NCBI GenBank assembly: GCA_910588935.1
Contig: CAJUSM010000063.1
Location: forward strand, 4,682-17,766
From: an uncultured Oscillospiraceae bacterium
GTDB lineage: Bacteria; Bacillota; Clostridia; Oscillospirales; Acutalibacteraceae
Direction of reading: 5' to 3'
DNA: 13,085 nucleotides
Shown here in pieces: positions 1-8,002 of this stretch (positions are counted from its first letter, which is position 1; each line of letters begins with the position of its first letter). The position numbers and the translations under genes are program-made. The notes under the pieces are model-generated. The model did not search any database. It was not told the DNA's origin and saw only the letters and a program-made list of their open reading frames with translations.

Positions 1-715
1 TGTGGAAGGTGCTCAGCCCATCGCCGTCGACGGTAAGGGGCAGTTCCTTTCCAGTGGAATCAGATACCTTGATGGAGTCCAGCCGGTAACCGGTATCAGG
101 CTTTACCACTAATGGCACTACCTGGTTTTCCCGGGCCGCGGGGTTTACCCGTACAGTACCGCCAGAGGAAACGCTCAGGGTAACCGGGTAGCTGTTCCCC
201 AGGGTATCGGCCCCTGGGGCGGCAACCAGCGCGGCAGAGACCATAGTAAGCTCCCCGCCGCCCATCATCTGTTCAGAGTCCAGCAGGGCAATTTTAGCGG
301 CGGTGGGTACAACGCCTAGGCCATTGGCTGTAAGCTGGCCAAGAGCCAAGCTGCCCTGGCTGTTTAGGGCGTAATCGGAGACCATGTAAAGGGTAACAAT
401 GGTATTGCCCTCCTCCTTGCTCACTATGGTAGAAAAGGCTGGGCTGAAAGCGGAATCACTGGCAGGGGCAAGGGTGATTTTGTCAGGCTGGTAGTCCCCG
501 TTTAAGGTGACCTCCAGCTGGACGCCGTAAATCATCTTTTGTGGGTTAATTCCTGTTACGCCCAGGGAGACGCTGCCGCCAGCCCCTTGGCTATAGGTAA
601 TCTGCAGGCTGCCCGGGGCCGCTGCGGCTTGAGCCGGGCACAGAGGCAAAAGCAGGGCCAGGGATAGAAACAGGGCCAAGGCCTTGGCAGAGATGGTTTT
701 GTGTATTCGCTTCAT
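1..715 (-). CDS. secreted cohesin-like protein, 3' end beyond the window
   Basis: Partial gene; 238 residues are visible and the C-terminus lies off the left edge. The start is the ATG at 715-713, with AAGGAAAG about 11 bases upstream. Residues 1-30 form a Sec signal peptide: MKR, a leucine-rich core, then a PAQA/AAAP cleavage region. Residues 36-165 look like a cohesin-type beta sandwich: a GVQLEVTL strand, FSPAFSTIV, ITLYMVSDYALN-like strands and SLALGQL. This is pattern recognition, not a search result. Residues 176-238 resemble the bacterial surface repeat that contains GGTVxVNPA, PDTGYRLDSI and a following VSDSTGKE strand. The gene lies 36 bases after the M60 peptidase gene on the same strand, so co-transcription is likely. 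The upstream protein carries a dockerin, so this protein may be its docking partner or scaffold. Anchoring (SLH domain, sortase signal) cannot be judged because the end is missing. The signal peptide is firm; the cohesin call is moderate. Confidence 0.7.
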   Translation of the reverse strand, partial: MKRIHKTISAKALALFLSLALLLPLCPAQAAAAPGSLQITYSQGAGGSVSLGVTGINPQKMIYGVQLEVTLNGDYQPDKITLAPASDSAFSPAFSTIVSKEEGNTIVTLYMVSDYALNSQGSLALGQLTANGLGVVPTAAKIALLDSEQMMGGGELTMVSAALVAAPGADTLGNSYPVTLSVSSGGTVRVNPAARENQVVPLVVKPDTGYRLDSIKVSDSTGKELPLTVDGDGLSTFH

Positions 716-751
716 CTGGGATATCACTTTCCTTTCTTGGCAGCTAAGCCC

Positions 752-3700
752 TTATTGGTCTGCGGTAATTACAATTGCGGGCAGGTCCTGGCCTCCTGGG
801 CTGGGTACCCACAAGGTGTTGGAGGTCATCCGCTTGCTTGAGGTATTGGGTTTGGTGGGATCATCCAGACGGTAGAGCTCCACCTGCATCTCGCTGGGAA
901 GCAGGTTTTTTCCGTCACAGTGGGAGCTTTCCTGCAGCTCCGCCTCCTTCTGCACATCCGGCACAAACAGGAATAGGCCGTCACTGATATCGCTGACCTT
1001 CTTATCCTCTGGTACCTGGGCAAAGAGGTAGAACTCTCCGGCCATATCCCGGATTTCCTCGCTGGTGTTTACTGTTTCAGAGCCATCCGCCCCCACAGTT
1101 GTGTTGGTGGTGGTGAACTTGCCTTTCAGCCGCAGGCTGGAGTAATAGGGGTCGCCCCGGTATGTGCCAACCACCACCAGAGTCCCGGCGGGAATCACAT
1201 TCCCTTCGCCCGCGTCATAGTCGGCGGAAAGCCGGCCAATAAAGCCGTCGGTCCCTGGCAGAAAGGACACATCGTCTCCCGCGTAGCTGATCAGCTGGAT
1301 ATTTCCGTCTGCAATAGATTGGCTTAGGCCTGTAAAGGCAACGGTAACGGTTTTGGCGTCATAGGTCCAAATGGTGCCGCTGGCCGCATTGGTGCCAGGC
1401 TTATTAAAGTAGGTAACATAGCTGCTGGGGTCATCTACAGACTGGGTGTCTCCAAAGCTGCCCTGGCGGGCTATATTTGTCTTGCCGTCCTTGTCGGTAA
1501 TGGTGACGGTAAGCTCCCCCGCCTCGGGCTTTACTCCCAGAAGCTTTAGGCCGGAAACAGCGGTTTCCTCCTTTAGAGTAAAGGTAAAGGTATCGCCTGT
1601 GCGGCTCAGAACGTACTGATCAGGGTCAATGGTCTTGTCATAAGCCACCCGTACCTGGCCGGCGCTGGTTTCGCCGATCACCTCGCCTAGGGTGCTGTAA
1701 GCCTTAACTGTGTAGGTAAAGCTCAGGTGGTTGCCAGAGCCGATTACATCTGTATAGCTGGCGTCCCCTTGGCTGGCCACAAAGGCAATGGACTGGCCGT
1801 CCCGCAAAATCTCATAGCCCTGAATATCGGAGGCGTTGGGCTTTGCAATGCTGATCTGGATCTCGGTGTTGCTGTCGGGCTTTAAAGCCGCGTTGGCTGT
1901 AAAATTGGCCTGCTGGGTCTGTTTATTGGCCAAGCGGTCCCGCCGGCTCTGGTCGCTAAGGTACCACAGAGCCCGAGGCTCTTTGGGATATTTGGCCAGC
2001 TGGGTCTTCACGGCGTCGCTTAGGCGCATACCCCACCGGGTGAAGAACTGGGTTAGGTCCTTCTGAACCGTGCCCGCGGCGGTAAGCGCTACCTTTTCGT
2101 CATAGCTTAGGTCAGAGAAGCCCTGGGTATAGGTGCCGGCCTTCCAGGCCTTAAAGAAGCGGTTGTAAAAGTCCAGAGGATTCTGGTTGTCATAGGCCAG
2201 GTGGAGCTGCCAGTACATGCCCAGCTGGACAAACACATTGTTAGACTCGCCCGGCAGACTCATAGCAGTTTTCTGGAAGATTGCGGGATACTTGTTGCTG
2301 TTCTCCAGCCGAGAGGGCAAGGTAGAGGCGCCGCCGTCATAGGTCTGAACCAGCAGGGAGTAGATGTTGTTGGTAATCTCCGCCCGTCCCAGTTTATCCA
2401 TGTTATGGCCAATTTCGTGGGCAATGCCCCAGCCAAACAGGCTGTTTGCGGCGTTCTGGCCGGTTACGCTGATGGGGCGCCCCCCGGCCATACCGGCACA
2501 GGAGCCATAGCCAATGCCAATGTGGTTTCCAGCGGCGTACATAAAGGCGCCAGAGAACATCTGCATACACCGTATATTCTGCCGGGTTTGCATGTCGTTT
2601 TGGCCGTAGGTTTTGTCTATGCCCTGGGCGGTTTTGCAAATATGCATAATGTCCTCCCAGGCCAGCACAGAGTTAAACAGCGCCTGAACCCTGGCATCGC
2701 CGGTGGCGTTGGTGCTGTTCTTTACCGCCAAGGCTGGCAGGGAGAGAAGCATGGTGGGGGTAGAAATTTCTGTTACGTTTAGGCAGTTGGTGGTTTGGTT
2801 ATTACCGTTTAGGCCGTTTTTCTGCACATAGGCATCCAGCTCGGCCAGGTAGCTGGCAATGGCGCTAGTTTTGGCAGCCTCTGTCATGGTGTACCAGCCA
2901 TCCAGCTGCAGTACCGGGATATCGGTGGCCCGGCGCACATGGAGGCTGACAGATTCGGGATTGGGGCCGGTATAGGTAAAGTACAGGCTGCCGCCCCGGG
3001 GGGTATTCTGGCTGCCGATTTTCGGCACAGCCAAGGTGTTTCGGCCGTTTTCCAGGGTGCCCATTTCTCCCCGCCAGGCAGAGGCCTCGGCGTTAAACTG
3101 GGTGGCAAAAACCTTTAGCGTGCCCCCGGCCGGAATGCCTTGGGCATATATGGTAATCTCTTTTCCGGCTTGAGAAGCAGCGCCCAGAGCCTGAAGCTCG
3201 CTGCCACCCTGGGCGTACCGGCTGCTGTCTGCCGAGCCAGAGCGGGACCGGACGCCGTTGAGGATTACTCCGGAGCTGGAGCCGGAGAGCAGCTCCTGGG
3301 CCAGATTCAGTTCGTCGGTGAGGGTGGCGGTATCAATATAATAGAAGCGCTCGTCGCCGGAAAGCCTGGTCCGCAGGGCATCGATGGTAGCCTGGGTAAC
3401 GCCTGGCTTTAGCTGGGTGCGGAGCTGGTCGGCAAACAGGTTGCCGATTTCCTCAGGCAGGCAGTGGGCTGGATCGTACTCCATAAACAGCAGCTCAGAG
3501 CAGCTCACCAGATTGTAGTCGGCCTGCTCCACAGCCACGCTGATTTGAATGATATTCTTGGCCGGGCCAAAGGGCAAAATAGCAAAACGAGAGGTGGGAA
3601 TCAGGCTGCGGTTGGGTATATTAGGCCAGGTAAGCACGTCGCCGCCCCCGGTGCCCCCGTTGTTATCCTGCCCTCCTCTTTGAGGATCGGGCACAATCAG

Positions 3701-5728
3701 GTGGCCGGCCTTGGAGGTGTCCTCCCCCTCGTACCATACCTGAATGCTGTAGGCCCGCAGGTTTTTGGGATACTGGCCATCCAGCCTGGGTACCCAGAGG
3801 ACGGCCTGCAGGCTTACCGGCTGGGTAAAGGTGGTAATAACATGCTCGTTGCCATACCAGTTTTTGGCGGTCCAATGGGTGCGGTAATCTCCGTCTATCA
3901 AATAATCGGGGCGGAAAGCCGCGCTGGCAGGGTATTCGCCGGCAGCCACATTATTGGGATCTGCCAAGCGGATTTGGCGTATTTTGGTGCGGTCCAGCAG
4001 GCCGGCCTTGGGCAGCCCTTCGGGGGCCTCATAGTTCACAGCCTTAGGCGTGCCCTCAGAGGTGCGGGAGGGGCCGCTTTTGCCAATTTCGTTGCCGGCA
4101 ACCACATACACCGAATAGGTTGTGCCGTTTTTCAGCCCAGAAATTGTGGCCCCTGGAGAGAGCAGCTGCCCCCCCGCCTGGGCAAAATCCCCGGCGGCGT
4201 CCTTTTCCTTATAGAAGATCTGGTAGTAGGTAGCGCCTTCCGCCTTTTTCCAGGAGACGCCCAGGGCGCCGTCTAGCTCCTGTATAGAGACCATGTCTGG
4301 GGCATTTGGCGCCTTGGCGGGCTGGGGTGTTGCGGAAACCGGGTCGCAGGCCTGTCCCTCCCACCCAGAAGAGGTGGGGGTAACCTGGAACCAATAGGTC
4401 TTTAGGTTTTCCAGGTCGGTAACCTGGGCATAAGGTACTGATACGGTAAGGCTTTTTACAGTGGTGGGGCTGCCGTCGGGCCAGTACTCAATTTTGTAGC
4501 CGGTTACATTGGGCAGCTCCCGCCACTTTAGGCTGACAGAGGCGCTGCCGGCTGTGGCGGCAAGCCCAGAAACCTTGTGGCTTAGGGTGGGGTTATCAGG
4601 CGCAATCTCCTTTAGAAACTGGACGGATTCCAGGGTAACGGTGCCCGTGGGAGTGCGGTCCACAATAATGGTGATTTTTTTCACTGCCACCCGCTTGCCC
4701 AGGTTTAGGGTAATGGTGCGGCTGGCCTCGCTGCGGCTTAGGGCAAAAACCCCGGCAGACAGCGCGGCGGGAACCTGGCTGATTTCCAGCTCCTCACCGG
4801 TACCGTCCACATACTCCACCTGGGCCTTGCCGGTTTCTATGCCTCCGTTTTCCGGTGTGACAATAGAGAGCTGGCCTACCTCCACAGGGGTGGAGAAATC
4901 AATGGGAATGGACAGGCTCTCCCCAGGCACGCTAAGGGTAGCTCCGCTGCCCCCAGCGGTAAAGATATCCTCCAGCTTGCCGGCGGTTACAGTAAGGCCG
5001 GCAGCGGCAAGGGCTTCAAAATCTACCGGTGGGGCCAAAAGAGCCCCGTCGATTACTTGGGCAGAGCCTTCGGCGCCCAGGCTGCTGTTTACATAAGCCA
5101 GGTCGGTAACATTGATCTTGCCGTCGCCGTTAAAGTCGAAAACCGAAAGGGAGTTGGGGTCCGAAGAGGCCAGCTGACGGGACAAAAGCTCCCGGTCGGT
5201 GGCGTCTACCTTGCCGTCGGCATTTACGTCCCCAAGGGTAAAGGTGGCGTTGCCGGTGGCTACGGTAAGCTGGCGGGAACAGTCCTCCAGCACCAGCTGA
5301 TGGCTGTATTCTTTGTAGCCCAACCCTGTAAAGCGCAGGGTGTAGCTGCCCCTAGGCAGGCCAGAGATGGAAAGCTCCAAATACTTGGGCCAGCCCGTGT
5401 TGTCTTGCTCCCCGTAGGCGTTTTTAGCCTGCAGGCTTACGGAATAATCCCCTAGAGAACTGGCGGAAAGGTCCCAAAGACCCAAATCGCCTACCAGGGT
5501 ATCGCCCTCCAGCAGGGCGGCGCGGACATTGTGGTTCTGCAGGGCGTCTAGGGTTTGGGCATAGTCTAGGCGCAGGGCAGCGGTAATCTGGCCAGTGGCC
5601 AGGTTGGCTTCTGGAGCCGCCGCCGCGGGGGCAGCTCCTTGGGGCTCGGCAGCCCCTGCGGGCAGTGCCAGGCTGGCGGCCATAACCAGGGCCAGCAAGC
5701 CGGCGGCAAAGCGTTGACGCACTTTCAT
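752..5728 (-). CDS. secreted multidomain M60-family metallopeptidase with dockerin
   Basis: This is probably an extracellular zinc peptidase acting on mucin-type or other glycoproteins. The order, numbered from the ATG at 5728, is: signal peptide 1-27 ending PAGAA; type I dockerin 162-220 with two calcium loops, DVNADGKVDATD and DFNGDGKINVTD; a discoidin-like beta sandwich about 225-375; fibronectin type III domains about 377-470 and 474-562; an F5/8 type C-like carbohydrate-binding domain about 570-755; the M60 region about 855-1260; an FN3-like domain about 1262-1365; and an unassigned beta-rich tail to 1658. The catalytic site is HEIGHNMDKLGRAE at 1104-1117, which fits the M60 pattern HExxH-x8-E. 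An in-frame ATG at 5737 gives three more residues. It sits directly against GGAAAGG, whereas the 5728 ATG has AAAGGA at normal spacing, so 5728 is preferred. There is no sortase or SLH anchor, so the dockerin is the likely attachment. The M60 call is strong; the substrate is inferred. Confidence 0.93.
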   Translation of the reverse strand: MKVRQRFAAGLLALVMAASLALPAGAAEPQGAAPAAAAPEANLATGQITAALRLDYAQTLDALQNHNVRAALLEGDTLVGDLGLWDLSASSLGDYSVSLQAKNAYGEQDNTGWPKYLELSISGLPRGSYTLRFTGLGYKEYSHQLVLEDCSRQLTVATGNATFTLGDVNADGKVDATDRELLSRQLASSDPNSLSVFDFNGDGKINVTDLAYVNSSLGAEGSAQVIDGALLAPPVDFEALAAAGLTVTAGKLEDIFTAGGSGATLSVPGESLSIPIDFSTPVEVGQLSIVTPENGGIETGKAQVEYVDGTGEELEISQVPAALSAGVFALSRSEASRTITLNLGKRVAVKKITIIVDRTPTGTVTLESVQFLKEIAPDNPTLSHKVSGLAATAGSASVSLKWRELPNVTGYKIEYWPDGSPTTVKSLTVSVPYAQVTDLENLKTYWFQVTPTSSGWEGQACDPVSATPQPAKAPNAPDMVSIQELDGALGVSWKKAEGATYYQIFYKEKDAAGDFAQAGGQLLSPGATISGLKNGTTYSVYVVAGNEIGKSGPSRTSEGTPKAVNYEAPEGLPKAGLLDRTKIRQIRLADPNNVAAGEYPASAAFRPDYLIDGDYRTHWTAKNWYGNEHVITTFTQPVSLQAVLWVPRLDGQYPKNLRAYSIQVWYEGEDTSKAGHLIVPDPQRGGQDNNGGTGGGDVLTWPNIPNRSLIPTSRFAILPFGPAKNIIQISVAVEQADYNLVSCSELLFMEYDPAHCLPEEIGNLFADQLRTQLKPGVTQATIDALRTRLSGDERFYYIDTATLTDELNLAQELLSGSSSGVILNGVRSRSGSADSSRYAQGGSELQALGAASQAGKEITIYAQGIPAGGTLKVFATQFNAEASAWRGEMGTLENGRNTLAVPKIGSQNTPRGGSLYFTYTGPNPESVSLHVRRATDIPVLQLDGWYTMTEAAKTSAIASYLAELDAYVQKNGLNGNNQTTNCLNVTEISTPTMLLSLPALAVKNSTNATGDARVQALFNSVLAWEDIMHICKTAQGIDKTYGQNDMQTRQNIRCMQMFSGAFMYAAGNHIGIGYGSCAGMAGGRPISVTGQNAANSLFGWGIAHEIGHNMDKLGRAEITNNIYSLLVQTYDGGASTLPSRLENSNKYPAIFQKTAMSLPGESNNVFVQLGMYWQLHLAYDNQNPLDFYNRFFKAWKAGTYTQGFSDLSYDEKVALTAAGTVQKDLTQFFTRWGMRLSDAVKTQLAKYPKEPRALWYLSDQSRRDRLANKQTQQANFTANAALKPDSNTEIQISIAKPNASDIQGYEILRDGQSIAFVASQGDASYTDVIGSGNHLSFTYTVKAYSTLGEVIGETSAGQVRVAYDKTIDPDQYVLSRTGDTFTFTLKEETAVSGLKLLGVKPEAGELTVTITDKDGKTNIARQGSFGDTQSVDDPSSYVTYFNKPGTNAASGTIWTYDAKTVTVAFTGLSQSIADGNIQLISYAGDDVSFLPGTDGFIGRLSADYDAGEGNVIPAGTLVVVGTYRGDPYYSSLRLKGKFTTTNTTVGADGSETVNTSEEIRDMAGEFYLFAQVPEDKKVSDISDGLFLFVPDVQKEAELQESSHCDGKNLLPSEMQVELYRLDDPTKPNTSSKRMTSNTLWVPSPGGQDLPAIVITADQ

Positions 5729-5785
5729 TAAGATCATCCTTTCCAGAGATGGATTTGGGAAAAAACGGCAAAAAATAACAACTAG

Positions 5786-5814
5786 ATTATAACAACTTCT
5801 GGACCAGAACGCAA
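5786..5814 (-). promoter_or_regulatory. predicted sigma-A promoter of the M60 peptidase operon
   Basis: On the minus strand a perfect TATAAT (5791-5786) follows TTGCGT (5814-5809) after exactly 17 bases. The -35 matches the consensus at only three of six positions. Predicted transcription begins near 5779, about 50 bases before the peptidase start. No operator-like dyad was seen around it. Confidence 0.55.
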
Positions 5815-6116
5815 GATGTCAGTTTACATATTTTTTTGCGGGAAATCCAAGGAAAATTTTTTGCAGCCTTTTTGGGAGCGTGAAAGCCGGCTATAATACT
5901 CTAAAAAATATTGCCGGGAAACAGCGGGCAAATCCTTTCCCTCCCCCTATAATATTGCAAAAGCCAGCGGCTTAGGTTACAATCTTCTTGCAAATACTAT
6001 GAAATTGTGGCCGTTGGCAGGAGAAGGATGGAATTTGGCGGCCGCTATCATTTTTGGAAGGGAGAAAATGGTGTTGAGCGCAATCTTACAGCAAGGACGC
6101 CACCGGGCATGAAAAG
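5815..6116. other. intergenic stretch without a convincing gene
   Basis: AT-rich runs alternate with GC-richer stretches. On the plus strand there is one promoter-like pair (5955-5983). There is also a 14-codon reading frame at 6068-6112 (MVLSAILQQGRHRA) preceded by GGGAGAAA. A GTG frame from 6007 runs to 6246, but it overlaps the end of the neighbouring minus-strand gene and resembles no family I know. The stretch could be the remains of a mobile-element end; nothing here proves that. Confidence 0.3.
5955..5983 (+). promoter_or_regulatory. possible plus-strand promoter
   Basis: TTGCAA (5955-5960) and TACAAT (5978-5983) are separated by 17 bases, with four and five of six consensus matches. 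A transcript from about 5990 would run through the hairpins at 6117-6168 and into the antisense of the 6226-7695 gene. No solid coding region follows, so the product would be a short peptide or an untranslated or antisense RNA. Confidence 0.25.
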
Positions 6117-6143
6117 GGGGCGGCACTGTGAAAGTACCGCCCC
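6117..6143 (-). terminator. terminator-like hairpin after the duplicated-domain gene
   Basis: Read on the minus strand, GGGGCGGTAC and GTGCCGCCCC form a 10-base-pair stem (one G-U) around a 7-base loop, followed by CTTTTC. On the plus strand one pair becomes a C-A mismatch, which favours minus-strand use. It lies about 80 bases past the stop at 6226. The T-run is short, so efficiency is uncertain. A further small hairpin, GCCGC-GACA-GCGGC, lies at 6187-6200 between the gene and this element. Confidence 0.5.
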
Positions 6144-6145
6144 AG

Positions 6146-6168
6146 CTTTGGGACAAAACGTCCCAAAG
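6146..6168. repeat. perfect hairpin sharing a 15-base repeat with 8003-8025
   Basis: CTTTGGGAC and GTCCCAAAG form a perfect 9-base-pair stem around AAAAC. With the preceding bases, CCCCAGCTTTGGGAC (6140-6154) recurs exactly at 7997-8011. In addition, the reverse complement of 6154-6168 matches 8003-8017 exactly. The two copies bracket the lower-GC gene at 6226-7695. The element could be an insertion-unit end or a shared RNA hairpin. Confidence 0.5.
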
Positions 6169-6225
6169 AGGTTGGATGCGTCACCGCCGCTGTCGCGGCT
6201 GTTCCTCTGCAAAAAACCAACCGTA

Positions 6226-7695
6226 TCAACCGAAATTCTTCCGTAATTCATTCATCTTATCTTGAACTGCTTTCAGCGCAAGTTGGTGGGAAGTCTGGGC
6301 ATTTTGAATGCCACCCACAGATGCCAGCGCATAGGGGTCAAACAGCGTAACCCTTGCGCCTGTCAACAAGGCCCGCTCTTGACGGTAGTACATATCCCGC
6401 TGTTCCTTTGGTAAATCGGCCCGGAAAATTTCGGAGTCGGGACGCTTATACTTTTGCGCGATATGCTCCAGCCCCTCCAAAAACGGATAGGAACTGTTCT
6501 CCGCATGGGCCTCGGCATAGTAACTCTCAATTGTTTTTCTGGCGTTCACCGCCGGTTGTGCATACGCCCGCATATACGTTTTCAGCGCAATCGAGCCATC
6601 AGGGTCAATATCCCGATTTTGATGGATTGCCAAACTCATGTCATGTTGCCGAGCGCGAAATTCTGCAATCACCTCTGGAGCGCCTACCCGCACAGCAGCA
6701 CTCAAGCGATCCTTTTGTTCTTTTGTGTTGAACGGGGAAGTCGGGTCAAGGCTGAGAATTTTCTCGTTCATGGACTCTTGATGGGGATTGTATGTAGTGG
6801 AATATCTTGCCCACGTCGGGCCAGCCTGCTTTTTGATTTCTGAAAGCATACTGTCGTCCAGTTCCCGCTGTGTATCCACCGATGCCAAATGTCCGTCCGC
6901 ATATTCCACCCCAAATTTCTCACCATCAGAAGTAGTCAATTTAAGGTGATTATACAGATTTTTCCCGTTATCACCGCGATTTAGGGCCTGTTCTATTGCT
7001 TTTGATAAATCTTCATCTTCCAGCCCGGTTACATGGATAGAATAGGTTGATTGTTCTACCGTTAGCTGGAAAGATGTACCTTTTGGAACTTCAACGCCAT
7101 TTTCAGTAAAAAGCTCTTGAATAGATTGATCTATTTGGTTTCGGGATGCTACCATTGCTTTTACCGCCGCAGTTGTCAGAGTAGGCGGGCCACCAACGGA
7201 GGAAAAGGCATAGGGGTTCCCCATTTGCAGGTGCTTACCGCCGCTCAACATATCAAGCTCCTGGTCATAGGCCCACGCGCGTTCGTCGTCGGACAGGTCG
7301 GAACGGAAATCGGGTGACTCCGGATTTTTGTATTTATTCCAAATATGCGTGCTGGGGTTGTCATAGGTCAGATTTTCCTCGTGCTCTTTCTCGTAATACT
7401 CTCGGATAGTATTGGTATAGTCACTTGTAACCTTGCTAAATTCATCGGCAAACGATGTAAATACAGGTGTAGAACTGACATCATGTTCTTTTGAAATTTC
7501 TTCAACAGAAGTATCGCGATCTACCCCTATACCCTCTTTTTGCATAGCCGCTCTCGCCTCTGGAGAAACTGTTATTTCATCTTGGCTGCATGTAGTAGCA
7601 GACGCATCTGTTTTCTTTTCCGCCTGTACTATCTGAGATTGCGTTTTGATATATGTTGCTCTCCTGCTGAGATTTGAAGTAATACCAATCTCCAT
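6226..7695 (-). CDS. protein of unknown function with a duplicated ~105-residue domain
   Basis: A 489-residue protein with no signal peptide or membrane segment. The start is firm: ATG at 7695 with GAGGAGG (7710-7704) eight bases upstream. Residues 1-90 are polar and probably flexible, with ITVSPEARAAM at 41-51. Residues 93-197 and 384-487 are diverged copies of one domain. They share YY-x3-H-x-EN, KYK, a nearby FRxDL, then QE, LxG and PYAxxSVGG, with only one or two small gaps. Residues about 205-280 form a separate part (YSIHVTGLEDEDLSKAIEQ and following). This part faintly recalls DUF4885-type proteins, but I could not confirm that. Hand-counted lines of the gene are about 45-47% GC, against 57% or more in sampled flanking genes, which suggests transfer. 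It has its own promoter upstream and a hairpin after the stop. No function is assigned; the gene itself is secure. Confidence 0.88.
   Translation of the reverse strand: MEIGITSNLSRRATYIKTQSQIVQAEKKTDASATTCSQDEITVSPEARAAMQKEGIGVDRDTSVEEISKEHDVSSTPVFTSFADEFSKVTSDYTNTIREYYEKEHEENLTYDNPSTHIWNKYKNPESPDFRSDLSDDERAWAYDQELDMLSGGKHLQMGNPYAFSSVGGPPTLTTAAVKAMVASRNQIDQSIQELFTENGVEVPKGTSFQLTVEQSTYSIHVTGLEDEDLSKAIEQALNRGDNGKNLYNHLKLTTSDGEKFGVEYADGHLASVDTQRELDDSMLSEIKKQAGPTWARYSTTYNPHQESMNEKILSLDPTSPFNTKEQKDRLSAAVRVGAPEVIAEFRARQHDMSLAIHQNRDIDPDGSIALKTYMRAYAQPAVNARKTIESYYAEAHAENSSYPFLEGLEHIAQKYKRPDSEIFRADLPKEQRDMYYRQERALLTGARVTLFDPYALASVGGIQNAQTSHQLALKAVQDKMNELRKNFG
6235..6546 (-). repeat. second copy of the duplicated protein domain (residues 384-487)
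   Basis: Residues 384-487 of the unknown protein carry SYYAEAHAENSSY, KYKRPDSEIFRADL, RQERALLTG and DPYALASVGG. They line up with the first copy at 93-197, with about two small gaps. The copies are diverged in sequence, so the duplication is old rather than a recent tandem DNA repeat. Confidence 0.75.
7105..7419 (-). repeat. first copy of the duplicated protein domain (residues 93-197)
   Basis: Residues 93-197 carry EYYEKEHEENLTY, KYKNPESPDFRSDL, DQELDMLSG and NPYAFSSVGG, matching the C-terminal copy. The SVGG ends at residue 169 here and at residue 462 in the other copy. A charged helix-like stretch follows in both. Confidence 0.75.
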
Positions 7696-7728
7696 AAAAC
7701 TTTCCTCCTCAATTATGTGTTTTTAGGC

Positions 7729-7781
7729 AAAAAGGCGCTCCTACCTACTGAATTAACTGCGAACGCGGAAACGCCCTTTTT
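7729..7781. promoter_or_regulatory. weak hairpin in the 5' leader of the duplicated-domain gene
   Basis: Arms AAAAAGGCG (7729-7737) and CGCCCTTTTT (7772-7781) pair with one bulged base around a 34-base loop. The element lies between the predicted transcription start (about 7811) and the ribosome binding site (7710-7704). It could be an attenuator-like terminator or simply stable leader structure. The T-run on the minus strand is formed by the distal arm itself. Confidence 0.3.
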
Positions 7782-7817
7782 GACAAAATGTAATTGGTAC
7801 AACAAAACTCCGGGGTA

Positions 7818-7846
7818 ATAATGGTGGAAAACACTGCGCTTGTCAA
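7818..7846 (-). promoter_or_regulatory. predicted promoter of the duplicated-domain gene
   Basis: On the minus strand a perfect TTGACA (7846-7841) is followed after 17 bases by CATTAT (7823-7818), four of six including the key second A and last T. It would start transcription near 7811, giving a leader of about 115 bases. Confidence 0.5.
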
Positions 7847-7964
7847 CCCCTTTTTTGCTAAATTTTTGCTCTTGTTTGTTATATCGGCATTTAGCGGTAG
7901 AAATTAAGTTCTTTAGTAAAAGTGACATTGCCATAATCCGCCCATATATCGGATAGCTACAAAA

Positions 7965-7993
7965 AGTATAACACATTGCTTTACTGTTGTCCT
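7965..7993 (-). promoter_or_regulatory. second possible upstream promoter
   Basis: AGGACA (7993-7988) and TATACT (7970-7965) lie 17 bases apart on the minus strand, with four and five of six consensus matches. It would produce a long leader for the 6226-7695 gene. It overlaps the region next to the hairpin repeat at 8003-8025. Confidence 0.3.
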
Positions 7994-8002
7994 TGCCCCC
8001 AG

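Noticed and set aside
2201..2782. Plus-strand frame of 193 codons across the catalytic region
   Set aside because: It is the antisense shadow of the M60 catalytic domain, with no recognisable motifs.
3464..4276. Long open frame (270 codons) on the plus strand inside the peptidase gene
   Set aside because: It lies wholly antisense to a gene with clear domains. It has no plausible ribosome binding site or family resemblance and arises from the GC-biased codon use of the real gene.
6007..6246. Plus-strand GTG frame of 79 codons
   Set aside because: It overlaps the 3' end of the 6226-7695 gene and passes through two hairpins. Its sequence resembles no protein family. It was kept only as part of the intergenic description.
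7713..7976. Minus-strand frame of 87 codons upstream of the unknown gene
   Set aside because: No ribosome binding site precedes its start. It spans two predicted promoters and a hairpin, and its composition looks like translated non-coding DNA.
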